A stretch of DNA of 64,000 bases from Streptomyces xylophagus (GTDB lineage: Bacteria > Actinomycetota > Actinomycetes > Streptomycetales > Streptomycetaceae), in NCBI RefSeq assembly GCF_000716435.1, contig NZ_JNWO01000025.1, positions 1 to 64,000 on the forward strand. The letters run 5' to 3'. Of the stretch, positions 53,957-62,357 are shown piece after piece. A model generated the notes under the pieces. That model made no database searches, had not been told where the DNA came from, and saw nothing but the letters and a program-made list of their open reading frames with translations. Position 1 is the stretch's first letter, and each line of letters begins with the position of its first letter. A program made the translations under genes and the position numbers.

Positions 53957-54211
53957 ATGACCGCCACATATGCGCCGACCGGACGGCAGCGCCGTCTCTA
54001 CGTCCCCGCACCGGAAGAATCGGTTCCGCCCGCGCCGCCGCAGCCGCTGGACCCGCCCATCTACCGTGATCTCATGCGGAGTTGGGCCGACCGGGGCCGC
54101 ACCCTGCCGGGGCGTCACGACCCGGAGTGGGTGCGGCTGGCGGCGCCGCCGCAGAGTCTGTCCGACGGATCGGGCTGGAGGGAGTCCACGGCGCCTGATC
54201 TGCACTGGTGA
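53957..54211 (+). CDS. small conserved hypothetical protein
   Basis: The 84-residue protein is basic at the start, proline-rich in the middle (VPPAPPQPLDPPIYRDLMRS) and ends with GSGWRESTAPDLHW. It has no membrane segments. The ordered central helix and unusual Trp content argue that it is a real small protein. No functional clue is visible. It lies alone between two minus-strand genes. Confidence 0.6.
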   Translation: MTATYAPTGRQRRLYVPAPEESVPPAPPQPLDPPIYRDLMRSWADRGRTLPGRHDPEWVRLAAPPQSLSDGSGWRESTAPDLHW

Positions 54212-54258
54212 GCGGGGCGCGGAGCCTGCGGCACGGTCCGCCGGACAGAGCCCGGGGC

Positions 54259-55440
54259 TCAGCCGGTTCGGTGAGCTTCGGGGCCTGCCAGGTGGCGGGC
54301 GATGACCATGCGCTGGATCTGGTTGGTGCCCTCGACGATCTGCAGGACCTTGGCCTCGCGCATGTAGCGCTCGACCGGGAAGTCGGCGGTGTAGCCGTAT
54401 CCGCCGAGGACCTGGACGGCGTCGATGGTCGCCTTCATCGCGGTGTCGGTGCAGTGCAGCTTGGCCATGGCGGCCTGTTTGGCGAACGGGCGGCCCGCGT
54501 CGCGCAGTCGGGCCGCCGCGAGGTAGAGCGCCCGGCCGGCCTCGATCTGGGTGGCCATGTCGGCGAGCATGAAGCGCAGGCCCTGGAAGTCGGAGATCGG
54601 GCGCCCGAACTGCTGCCGCCCGGTCGCGTAGGCCACCGCCTCGTCGAGCGCGGCCTGGGCCACGCCGATCGCGCAGGCGGCGATGCCGAGCCGCCCGGAG
54701 TCCAGTGCGGACAGGGCGATCGCGAAGCCCTGGCCCTCCTCGCCGATGCGGCGCTCGTCGGGGACGCGGACGCCGTCGAAGTGGACCTGTGCGGTGGGCG
54801 AGCCCTTCATGCCCATCTTCTTCTCCGGTGCCGCGGGGCTCAGGCCGGGCGCGTCGCCGGGCACCAGGAAGGCGCTGATCCCGCGCGGGCCGTCCTCGCC
54901 GGTGCGGGCCATGACCGTGTAGAAGTCGGCGATGCCGCCGTGCGTGATCCAGGCCTTCGTGCCGTCGATCACCCAGTCCTCGCCGTCCCGTACCGCCTTC
55001 GTGCGCAGGGAGGCCGCGTCGGAGCCGGAGGACGGTTCGGAGAGGCAGTAGGCGCCGAGGAGTCCGCCGCCGAGCATCGCGGGGAGGTGCTCGACCTGCT
55101 GCTGCTTGGTGCCGTAGTTGGCCAGGGCGTGGCAGGAGAGGGAGTGGACGCTGACGCCGAGACCGACGGTGAGGCGGGCCGCCGCAAGCTCTTCGAGGAC
55201 CTGGAGGTAGACCTCGTACGGCTGATCGCCGCCGCCGTACTCGGAGTCGTACGGGAGGCCGAGCAGTCCGGACTCGGAGAGCAGGGTGAAGATCTCGCGC
55301 GGGAAGTGTCCGGCGTCCTCTTCCTCGGCCGCCCTCGGGGCGATCTCTCGCTGCGCGATGTCGCGGACCAGCGAGATCAGATCCCGGGCCTCGTCCGTGG
55401 GCAGTTGCCGGTCCACCGGCTGCGGGGCGCGGTCGGGCAT
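54259..55440 (-). CDS. acyl-CoA dehydrogenase
   Basis: The 393-residue flavoenzyme has the FAD/substrate motifs YCLSEPSSGSDAASL, WITHGG and GRPISDFQGLRFMLADM. The catalytic base is Glu370 in QIVEGTNQIQ, the position used by short/medium-chain enzymes. It introduces a trans-2 double bond into acyl-CoA in beta-oxidation. GGAGGAGA precedes the ATG at 55440. A TetR regulator is 231 bases upstream with an inverted repeat in between. Confidence 0.93.
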   Translation of the reverse strand: MPDRAPQPVDRQLPTDEARDLISLVRDIAQREIAPRAAEEEDAGHFPREIFTLLSESGLLGLPYDSEYGGGDQPYEVYLQVLEELAAARLTVGLGVSVHSLSCHALANYGTKQQQVEHLPAMLGGGLLGAYCLSEPSSGSDAASLRTKAVRDGEDWVIDGTKAWITHGGIADFYTVMARTGEDGPRGISAFLVPGDAPGLSPAAPEKKMGMKGSPTAQVHFDGVRVPDERRIGEEGQGFAIALSALDSGRLGIAACAIGVAQAALDEAVAYATGRQQFGRPISDFQGLRFMLADMATQIEAGRALYLAAARLRDAGRPFAKQAAMAKLHCTDTAMKATIDAVQVLGGYGYTADFPVERYMREAKVLQIVEGTNQIQRMVIARHLAGPEAHRTG

Positions 55441-55614
55441 GGCGACGCTCTCCTCCCTTGTCGGGCACATCGGCGGGCGTACGCCTTGGGTCGAGGCGAG
55501 TCCGCCGGGTATCGCACGGGTACGGCCGCTGCTCCCGCTTCCGGGTCTCGGAAGCGGCTGACCAGCGGCTCTGCGCTGTGAGTATGCCCGATCGGAGGCC
55601 TCTCGTCACCAGTT

Positions 55615-55648
55615 AACGACCGCTTACTTCAAGAATAACCCGGTCGTT
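55615..55648. promoter_or_regulatory. inverted repeat between TetR and acyl-CoA dehydrogenase genes
   Basis: AACGACCG (55615-55622) and CGGTCGTT (55641-55648) are perfect 8-base arms 18 bases apart, in an AT-richer stretch upstream of the dehydrogenase. They could be the operator for the neighbouring TetR regulator, or a weak terminator for its gene, since both are on the minus strand. Confidence 0.5.
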
Positions 55649-55671
55649 CGGAACTGGTCCGGAGCGCCTGC

Positions 55672-56331
55672 TCAGCCGTCCCGGCGGGCCGGCTTCGGCG
55701 CCGGATACGCCGGGTCCAGCTCCTCGATGGCGCGCAAGGTGCCGCCGAGGGTCTTCACGAGGAGTTCGCGCATCGTCTCGCGGGACAGGTCGGGGCCGCT
55801 GATCCACTCGAGGGTCGCGCCCTCGACGCTGCACACCCAGCCGAACAGGCCCATGCGCGCGATCCGGGAGATGTCGGTGCGGCCGTACGCCCCGTCGGCG
55901 ATGGTCGCGACGATCGCCGCGCGCACCCCGTCGCGGATGGCGTGCACCTCGGTGTCGAAGCCGACGCCGCCGCTCACGATCGTGCGGTACGCGGCCTGGT
56001 TGTGCTCGGCCCAGCGCAGATAGCTGTCCATCGTCCGCTGTACGCGGTCCAGTTGGGGAAGTTCGAGACCGCTCGCCGCGAAGGTCACCAGGTCGGCGAC
56101 GGAGTCGTTGATGATCGCCAGGTAGTAGCCGCGCTTGGACTGGAAGTAGTAGTAGATCAGCCCCTTGGCGACATGGGCCTGCCGCGCGATGTCGTCCATG
56201 GACAGCGCGTCGTAGGACGTGTCGGCGAACAACTTCCGGCCAATGGTGATGAGTTCGGCGCGGCGCGCCAAGGAACGCTCGGTACCGCGCGCCCGGGGAC
56301 GCCCGACGTCACGCTGCTGACTGATTTCCAA
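55672..56331 (-). CDS. TetR-family transcriptional regulator
   Basis: The 219-residue protein has an N-terminal helix-turn-helix (LITIGRKLFADTSYDALSMD, DIARQAHVAKGLIYYYFQSK, then RGYYLAII). An all-helical ligand domain with a TetR C-terminal fold follows. It probably represses the downstream acyl-CoA dehydrogenase in response to an acyl-CoA. The predicted start is a TTG with GGAGAG some distance upstream and is uncertain. Confidence 0.9.
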   Translation of the reverse strand: MEISQQRDVGRPRARGTERSLARRAELITIGRKLFADTSYDALSMDDIARQAHVAKGLIYYYFQSKRGYYLAIINDSVADLVTFAASGLELPQLDRVQRTMDSYLRWAEHNQAAYRTIVSGGVGFDTEVHAIRDGVRAAIVATIADGAYGRTDISRIARMGLFGWVCSVEGATLEWISGPDLSRETMRELLVKTLGGTLRAIEELDPAYPAPKPARRDG

Positions 56332-56396
56332 TTTCGACTCTGGCTCTCCAACTGGGCTTGGTCAACCGCAGTATGGCAGGTCAAGTATGCGTCAGG

Positions 56397-56543
56397 TCAC
56401 AGCAGGCCGATTTGGGTCACGAGCATCGCGATCACCACGACGAGGGTCCAGCCCATGACGTGTTCGGCGATCTTCGGACCGTCGCCCTTGGGGCCGCCGG
56501 TGCGGGTACGGGTGCGGGCGGCGCTGGCTGAGTGTGCGGTCAT
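56397..56543 (-). CDS. SCO1431-family small membrane protein
   Basis: The 48-residue protein has a basic, Ser/Thr/Arg-rich N-terminus (TAHSASAARTRTRTGGPKGD) and one C-terminal transmembrane helix (HVMGWTLVVVIAMLVTQIGL). It resembles the annotated SCO1431 family of Streptomyces membrane peptides. The function is unknown. It lies between the TetR and C39-peptidase genes. Confidence 0.7.
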   Translation of the reverse strand: MTAHSASAARTRTRTGGPKGDGPKIAEHVMGWTLVVVIAMLVTQIGLL

Positions 56544-56659
56544 GGTGGCTCGCAGAGGTCGGATGTGCGGTGGACTCCCCCGTTCTGTCCACCTTGCCAT
56601 CCATATCGCCTTCTGCACCGGAGACCTTGGTCACAGGCGCCCTGGTCACCGAGTGCGGG

Positions 56660-58021
56660 TCAGCGCACTCCCACTGCCGCAAGTGCCTTGCGCTGACGGG
56701 CGGTCGGGTGCGCCGGGAAGTAGAGGTAACAGACGCCGCCGGTACCGGAGGAGAGCTTGCCGGAGGCGTTGTACCGCTTGGTGCGCAGCCAGATGTTCTC
56801 CCACTCGCGACGCTTGTAGACGCGGCGGACGGCCGGATCGGTCAGCGAGTTCGGGTCGTTGGCGATCACGTCGCCGTCGGCGGTGAAACCGATCACGGTC
56901 ATCAGATGGCCGGAGGTGCCGTACCCCGCACCCGTCAGCTCACTGCTGAGGAACGACTGGGACGTTATGGCCGGGATGCCCGCCGCGATCAGCGTCTCCA
57001 GGTCGGTGAGCGAGCCGAGCCGGGTGACCACTCCCTGGAGGTTCTTGTACGTCGCCGCGTAGGCGGCGTTGAACGGCCAGTTGCCGCAGCCCTGGTACTG
57101 GTAGTCGTAGGTGAAGCGGGCCGCGTTGTCGACCTGCGGGTCGGCGTAGGTCGGGTCGACCCAGGCCAGTTGCTCCGGGGTGAGCCGGCCACCCCAGTAC
57201 TCGATGATCATCTGCGAGGAGGTGGGGCTGCACCAGGCCTCGCCGCCGTTGTCGTACTCGGGGTACTGGCCGATGTGGATCTCCTGCGAGTAGCGCGGGA
57301 CGATCAGCTCCTGGGCGAGCCCGGGCGTGGAGGCGGGGACGGTGAAGCGGTCGGGGATGTCGGAGCCCATCGCGCCGAGCCGCCACACGGTGGGGGTGAG
57401 CTTGGTGCCGGGCTTGCGGTAGAGGGTCAGGCGCAGCCGGTACGACACCAGGCGCAGGCCCGTCGTCGCGTCGTCGATCGCGAAGGTGTCCGTCCAGATG
57501 GTGGACTTGCCGTCCGTCTGGTCGTCGACGGAGGTCCGCTTGATGTCCTGGTCGCCGGCCGCCCAGCGGCCCATCACGTACCAGGGGGTTTCCGTGCCGT
57601 CGGAGTACGTGCCGTGCAGTTCGATCTGGAGCCAGGTGCCGGCGGGGGTGTGCGCGTTCCAGGAGGCGATGGTCTCCGTCGCGGGGACGGAGAGCTTGTG
57701 GACGGGGGACGTCCAGGTCGCGTACTCCCAGGTGGCGGTCTTGCCCGTGTGCGGGTCCGCGTAGTCGACGCTGCCGAGGGCGGCGCCGATGGCGAGGCCC
57801 GGGCGGGGGCCCGCGACGGCCCGGGTGCCGCGGGCGGCACCGCTGCGCCAGTCGGCGTAGGTGGTCCAGGCATGGTTGTCGACCAGACGGGTCGGGACCC
57901 GGCCGGAGTCGGTGGCATGGGCGGCGGTATCGGCGACCGCCGGGCCCGCGCCGCTCACCACGGCGGCGGCGACCGCGGCGGCCAGGACGGTTCTGCGGGA
58001 CGGCTGTTCGGCTCTGCTCAT
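56660..58021 (-). CDS. secreted C39-family cysteine peptidase
   Basis: The 453-residue protein has a twin-arginine-like signal (PSRRTVLAAAVAAAVVSGAG, cleavage near AVA-DT). A beta-sandwich region follows, then a C39-like peptidase core: catalytic Cys264 in EAWCSPTSSQMIIEYWG, His in TSGHLMTVIGF and Asn/Asp in VIANDPN. It is probably exported by Tat and acts outside the cell on peptides or cell-wall material. No bacteriocin exporter is nearby, so it is not a leader peptidase of an ABC transporter. Confidence 0.88.
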   Translation of the reverse strand: MSRAEQPSRRTVLAAAVAAAVVSGAGPAVADTAAHATDSGRVPTRLVDNHAWTTYADWRSGAARGTRAVAGPRPGLAIGAALGSVDYADPHTGKTATWEYATWTSPVHKLSVPATETIASWNAHTPAGTWLQIELHGTYSDGTETPWYVMGRWAAGDQDIKRTSVDDQTDGKSTIWTDTFAIDDATTGLRLVSYRLRLTLYRKPGTKLTPTVWRLGAMGSDIPDRFTVPASTPGLAQELIVPRYSQEIHIGQYPEYDNGGEAWCSPTSSQMIIEYWGGRLTPEQLAWVDPTYADPQVDNAARFTYDYQYQGCGNWPFNAAYAATYKNLQGVVTRLGSLTDLETLIAAGIPAITSQSFLSSELTGAGYGTSGHLMTVIGFTADGDVIANDPNSLTDPAVRRVYKRREWENIWLRTKRYNASGKLSSGTGGVCYLYFPAHPTARQRKALAAVGVR

Positions 58022-58237
58022 GGGCGGAGGACCCCCAGGTGTCCGATGCGGGACAGATCCAATGGACGGCTGTGCGCCAACTATGTACGCAGGCGGCATG
58101 CCCCTGCCAGCACTTCGGGACATGCCACGCCCACCAATATTGGTATCGACCACTGGCATGACCTGGGGCGAGGCCCGCCGATCACTAGAATGTCCCGGCA
58201 ACCTGCGGCATCACCCCACGACCTCCCGGGAACAGCC

Positions 58238-58858
58238 ATGCACGACCTGGCCCACTGCCTGAGCGACCTGCCCCCGTCCTGCGGCCCGGTCCGGCTCGTC
58301 GGCGTCGACGGGCACGCGGGGTCCGGGAAGTCCACGTTCGCCGGGCGATTGGCGACTGCGCTGGGCGGAGCCCCCGTGCTGCACCTGGACGATCTCGCCA
58401 CCCACGACGAACTGTTCGGCTGGACCGAGCGACTCCTGAGCCAGGTGATCACACCGCTCGGCCGCGGCGAGACCGCGCACTACGCGCCCTACGACTGGCA
58501 CTCCCGACACTTCGGAACGCCCCGCGCGCTGCAGCCCGCGCCCGTGGTCCTCGTCGAGGGCGTCGGCGTCGGACGCCGGGCGGTGCGCCCGTTTCTCGCG
58601 CGGCTGCTGTGGATGGAGATGCCCCAGGAGGAGGCCTGGACACGGGGACGGTTGCGGGACGGGACGGAGCAGCGGGACTTCTGGGACGGGTGGGTCGAGG
58701 CGGAACGCGAACACTTCGCCAAAGACCCTTCGCGGCCCCACGCGGACGTCCTGGTACGGGAGTTGAGAAAGGGGTACGAGGTGCTTCCGGGGCCCTGCGG
58801 GACGGTTGGACCGGACCACGCCGTGACCCACGGTGACGGACCGCCCGCAGTGTGCTGA
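58238..58858 (+). CDS. uridine-kinase-like P-loop protein
   Basis: The 206-residue P-loop kinase has Walker A DGHAGSGKST (Lys31), LHLDDLATHDELFGW and a conserved VLVEGVGVGRRA. This pattern is common to actinobacterial nucleoside/uridine kinase-like proteins. The true substrate is uncertain. The start codon has a poor ribosome binding site, so a leaderless or weakly translated message is possible. It is divergent from the peptidase. Confidence 0.82.
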   Translation: MHDLAHCLSDLPPSCGPVRLVGVDGHAGSGKSTFAGRLATALGGAPVLHLDDLATHDELFGWTERLLSQVITPLGRGETAHYAPYDWHSRHFGTPRALQPAPVVLVEGVGVGRRAVRPFLARLLWMEMPQEEAWTRGRLRDGTEQRDFWDGWVEAEREHFAKDPSRPHADVLVRELRKGYEVLPGPCGTVGPDHAVTHGDGPPAVC

Positions 58859-58907
58859 ACTTGTGAAGACCCTCACGCGTGAAGTTCCCTGAGTGCCTCA
58901 ACTCGGC

Positions 58908-58937
58908 TTGACCCAGGGGCCGTACAGGTCTTACGTT
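58908..58937 (+). promoter_or_regulatory. sigma-70 (HrdB)-type promoter for a candidate small RNA
   Basis: TTGACC (58908-58913), an 18-base spacer and TACGTT (58932-58937) form a near-consensus housekeeping promoter. It sits 50 bases after the upstream gene and about 355 bases before the next start codon, with a terminator hairpin in between. Confidence 0.65.
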
Positions 58938-58943
58938 CTGAAT

Positions 58944-59014
58944 GTGCGGCCGTTCGGAGCCGCCCAGAGTCGCGAAGCCCCCGGTTGTTCCCCCGTGATC
59001 GGGGGCTTCGTTCT
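58944..59014 (+). ncRNA. candidate small noncoding RNA, about 70 nt
   Basis: The predicted transcript runs from about 58944 (7 bases after the -10) to the T/C-rich stretch after a terminator stem (58973-58982 pairing with 59001-59010, CGAAGCCCCC/GGGGGCTTCG, loop 18, followed by TTCT). It contains no start codon with a ribosome binding site and no meaningful ORF. The 5' part can form a small GCGGC...GCCGC hairpin around 58947-58963. It could instead be a terminated leader of the AAA ATPase gene. Confidence 0.5.
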
Positions 59015-59292
59015 GCTCCCACCCCCCTTTTCCGGCCGTCACGAGCCGTGATTTGCTCACCCTGGGTCACCGTCCTGAGTGCGCCCCATCTGCTCCCACC
59101 TCGTCAAACGGCCTGTGCGGCACCCTTCGGTGGGCGCCCGCCCCGCAGGTACGATGCCCAGGGTGCGACCAACGGACGGCTGCTTCGCGCACCACGGCAA
59201 CTCCCGTCCGCGGCACAGCGGTTCGACCCAGACTGCCGACGGGCGCCGGCCCGGCGGTGAATCAACGGGGGCACGGTTTGTGGGGGGACGTG

Positions 59293-61152
59293 ATGGACTT
59301 CGGCACGCAGGGCCCCGAGGCCCCGGCCGACCTCGCGTGGCTGCGAGGCGTGGACGCCTACACGATGGGCGCTTATCCGCAGGCGGAGGAGGAGTTCCGC
59401 ACCGCGGTGCGCATGGATCCCGGGATGGCCGACGGCTGGCTCGGACTGCACGCGTTGCGCGTCGACACGACGACCGCGCTGCTGCGCATGTACCGGCACC
59501 GGGAACGTTTCGGGGAACAGCGCACCAGGCACCGCCGCACACTCAACTCCTGGTACTGGCTGGGCTGGTGGGTACAGCCGGTGCTGGAGAGTCCGCGTGA
59601 TCTGCTACTCGCGCACGCCTCTCACTGGCTGGACGGCCGCCATGTGCCGGAGCTGGACCGGGCGTTGGCCGGACTGCCGCCCGTCGACACCGACCACCAG
59701 GTCCGCTTCCTGCACGCCTGCCGGGCCTATCTGGTCAAGGACTGGGAACAGCTGGTCCGGCACACGGACCCGCTGATCAACGACCAACTGCTGGGCATCG
59801 AGGCCGGGTTGTTCGGCGGGATGGCCCGGGTGCGGCTGGAGATGTACGGCCAGGCCGAGCCGCTCCTGTCCTCCGCGCTGATGCGCTGTCGCAGCGAACA
59901 GCCGCAGCGCAAGGAGTTGCGGTACTGGCTGGCACGGGCCCATGAGGGCACCGGCCGCAGTGCCGCCGCACTCCCCCTGTACCGGGCGGTGCACCGCGTC
60001 GACCCCGCGTTCATGGACACCTCGGCGCGGCTCGCCGCGATCACGGACTCCGACGGGTACGACGGGTCCGAGGACGTGAGCGACCTCGCGGCGATCAGGC
60101 TCTCCGGCGGGCAGGACGCGCTGGAGGGGCCCGACGGGCTCGATCCGCTGTTCGGGGCGGAGGGGCGCGATCTGAAGCTGTCGGAGCCCGGTCTTCCGCC
60201 GACCGGTCCGCTGCCCTCCGCGGCCGACTCGGTGCGCGAGAAGACCTCGGTGCCGGTACCGCCGCTGCCCACCGGTCCCACCGACCCGGTCTTACTGGAG
60301 GAGGCGCTCAATGAGCTTGAGCGCATGGTGGGGTTGGAGCCGGTCAAGCGCCAAGTGAAGGCACTTTCCGCCCAGTTGAACATGGCGCGGCTGCGGGCCG
60401 GGCAGGGGCTGCCGGTACAGCCGCCGAAACGGCACTTCGTCTTCTCCGGGCCCTCGGGTACCGGCAAGACCACCGTGGCCCGCATCCTGGGGCGGGTCTT
60501 CTACGCCCTCGGGCTGCTCGGCGGGGACCATCTCGTCGAGGCGCAGCGGGCCGACCTGGTCGGTGAGTACCTCGGCCAAACGGCCGTGAAAGCCAACGAG
60601 TTGATCGACTCCGCGATTGGTGGGGTGCTCTTCGTCGATGAGGCCTATTCGCTCTCCAACTCCGGTTACGGGAAGGGCGACGCGTACGGCGACGAAGCCT
60701 TGCAGGTGCTGTTGAAGCGGGCCGAGGACAATCGCGATCACCTTGTGGTGATCCTCGCCGGCTATCCGGAGGGGATGGACCGGTTGCTCGCCGCGAACCC
60801 CGGGCTGTCGTCCCGCTTCACGACTCGCGTCGACTTTCCTTCGTACCGGCCGCTCGAACTCACTTCCATCGGTGAGGTGTTGGCGGCGGAGAACGGGGAC
60901 GTGTGGGACGAGGAGGCGTTGGACGAGCTGCGGTCCATCGCCGGGCATGTGGTCGACCAGGGGTGGATCGACGAGCTCGGGAACGGGCGGTTCTTGCGGA
61001 CCTTGTACGAGAAGAGCTGTGCGTATCGGGATCTGCGGTTGTCGGTGTATCCCGGGATGTTGTCGCGGGATGATCTGTCGACGTTGCGGTTGCCGGATCT
61101 GATGCAGGCGTATGGAGAGGTGTTGTCGGGGCGGGGGCCTGCCGGCGGCTGA
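59293..61152 (+). CDS. EccA/CbxX-like AAA+ ATPase with N-terminal TPR region
   Basis: The 619-residue protein has an N-terminal half made of TPR-like helices (AYPQAEEEFRTAVRMDPGMA and similar). A variable linker follows, then a CbxX/CfqX-type AAA+ domain: Walker A GPSGTGKTT (Lys392), Walker B LFVDEAYS (Asp449, Glu450) and the arginine finger in LSSRFTTRVDF. The layout is that of EccA, the cytosolic ATPase of type VII (ESX) secretion. No other ESX gene is in the window, so its partner is open. GGGGGG lies shortly before the ATG. Confidence 0.88.
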   Translation: MDFGTQGPEAPADLAWLRGVDAYTMGAYPQAEEEFRTAVRMDPGMADGWLGLHALRVDTTTALLRMYRHRERFGEQRTRHRRTLNSWYWLGWWVQPVLESPRDLLLAHASHWLDGRHVPELDRALAGLPPVDTDHQVRFLHACRAYLVKDWEQLVRHTDPLINDQLLGIEAGLFGGMARVRLEMYGQAEPLLSSALMRCRSEQPQRKELRYWLARAHEGTGRSAAALPLYRAVHRVDPAFMDTSARLAAITDSDGYDGSEDVSDLAAIRLSGGQDALEGPDGLDPLFGAEGRDLKLSEPGLPPTGPLPSAADSVREKTSVPVPPLPTGPTDPVLLEEALNELERMVGLEPVKRQVKALSAQLNMARLRAGQGLPVQPPKRHFVFSGPSGTGKTTVARILGRVFYALGLLGGDHLVEAQRADLVGEYLGQTAVKANELIDSAIGGVLFVDEAYSLSNSGYGKGDAYGDEALQVLLKRAEDNRDHLVVILAGYPEGMDRLLAANPGLSSRFTTRVDFPSYRPLELTSIGEVLAAENGDVWDEEALDELRSIAGHVVDQGWIDELGNGRFLRTLYEKSCAYRDLRLSVYPGMLSRDDLSTLRLPDLMQAYGEVLSGRGPAGG

Positions 61153-61212
61153 GCGGTACGCACTGGGTTGGGGGGATCTGTTGTTGCGCGGCTGCGGCCC
61201 GGTGGGGGCTTG

Positions 61213-61234
61213 TCGCGCAGTTCCCCGCGCCCCT
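61213..61234 (+). repeat. dispersed Streptomyces intergenic repeat, copy 2
   Basis: The 22-base core is identical to copy 1 (27103-27124). Here it lies between two convergent genes and is followed by CTAAAAGAGGCGCAGGGGAA, which pairs back with the core as a hairpin. In this place it may serve as a bidirectional terminator. Confidence 0.8.
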
Positions 61235-61286
61235 AAAAGAGGCGCAGGGGAACCTGCGTCAGCCAAGCGCCGTCTGCTTCAAGTTG

Positions 61287-62357
61287 TCAGCTCGGGACCG
61301 TTTCCTTCAGTTCTGCCGTTCTCGGCTGGGCCGGGACCTCACGGTGGGCCGGGTCCGTTACCTCGCCCACCAGCAGCTCCAGTACGTCCTCCAGAGCCAC
61401 CAAGCCGAGCACCTTGCCTGACGCGTCGGCCACCTGGGCCAAATGCGTTGCGGCGCGGCGCATGACCGTCAGGGCGTCGTCCAGGGGGAGTTCGGATCGT
61501 AGGGTCGTCATGGGGCGCCAGATCTGTTGGGGGACCGCTCGCTCGGACTCCTCCAGGTCGAGTACGTCCTTGACGTGCAGGTAGCCCATGAAGGCGCCGG
61601 TCTCCGCGGCGATGGGGAAGCGGGAGTAGCCGGTGCGGGCGGTGAGGGCGACGATCTCGCCCGGGGTGACCGAGGGGCTGACCGTGACCAGGTTCTCGCG
61701 GCGCAGCAGGACGTCCGTGACCGGGCGGGAGCCCAACTCCAGGGCGTCCTCGAGGCGTTCCTGTTCCTCGGGGTCGAGGAGGCCGGCCTGGCCGGAGTCC
61801 TCCACCAGGCGGTTGAGCTGTTCGCTGGTGAAGACGGCCTCGACCTCGTCCTTGGGCTCGACGTGGAAGAGCCGCAGGATGCCCTGGGCGACGGCGCCGA
61901 GGGCGATGGTGATCGGCTTGCAGATCCGGGCGAAGGCGACCAGGCCGGGGCTGAGCCACATCGCGGCCTTCTCCGGCGCGGCCATCGCGAGGTTCTTCGG
62001 GACCATCTCGCCGATGACGAGGTGGAAGAAGACGACCGCGGCGAGCGCGAGGATGTAGCCGAGGGGGTGGATCATGCCCTCGGGCAGATGCATCCACTCG
62101 AAGACCGGCTCCAGGACATGTGCGACTGTCGGCTCGGCCACCGCGCCCAGCGTCAACGAGCAGACGGTGATGCCGAATTGGGCCGCCGCCATCATCTGCG
62201 GCAGCCGCTCCAGGCCGTAGAGGACCTGTCGGGCGCGGGCGGTGTTGAGGGGTTCGATCTGGCTGCGGCGGACGGAGACTAGGGCGAACTCGGCGCCGAC
62301 GAAGAAGCCGTTGGCGAGCACCAGCAGGACGGCGAAGAGGAGTTGGAGGACGGTCAT
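61287..62357 (-). CDS. CNNM/hemolysin-C-type membrane protein with CBS domains
   Basis: The 356-residue protein has an N-terminal DUF21 transmembrane domain with LLVLANGFFVGAEFALVSV and FHLVIGEMVPKNLAMAAPEK. A cytosolic CBS pair follows (DVLLRRENLVTV..., VKDVLDL..., GKVLGLVALEDVLELLVGEV). Members are magnesium or other divalent-ion transporters or their regulators. It lacks the C-terminal CorC domain of its partner. Its ATG overlaps the stop of the upstream paralogue. Confidence 0.9.
   Translation of the reverse strand: MTVLQLLFAVLLVLANGFFVGAEFALVSVRRSQIEPLNTARARQVLYGLERLPQMMAAAQFGITVCSLTLGAVAEPTVAHVLEPVFEWMHLPEGMIHPLGYILALAAVVFFHLVIGEMVPKNLAMAAPEKAAMWLSPGLVAFARICKPITIALGAVAQGILRLFHVEPKDEVEAVFTSEQLNRLVEDSGQAGLLDPEEQERLEDALELGSRPVTDVLLRRENLVTVSPSVTPGEIVALTARTGYSRFPIAAETGAFMGYLHVKDVLDLEESERAVPQQIWRPMTTLRSELPLDDALTVMRRAATHLAQVADASGKVLGLVALEDVLELLVGEVTDPAHREVPAQPRTAELKETVPS

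Larger units (their letters stand above)
58859..59292. other. 434-base intergenic region holding a candidate small RNA
   Basis: No protein-coding gene is supported. It contains a complete sigma-70-like promoter and a terminator hairpin (listed separately) in its first half. In the second half is a short palindrome, TCACGAGCCGTGA (59039-59051), that may regulate the AAA ATPase gene. Confidence 0.6.
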
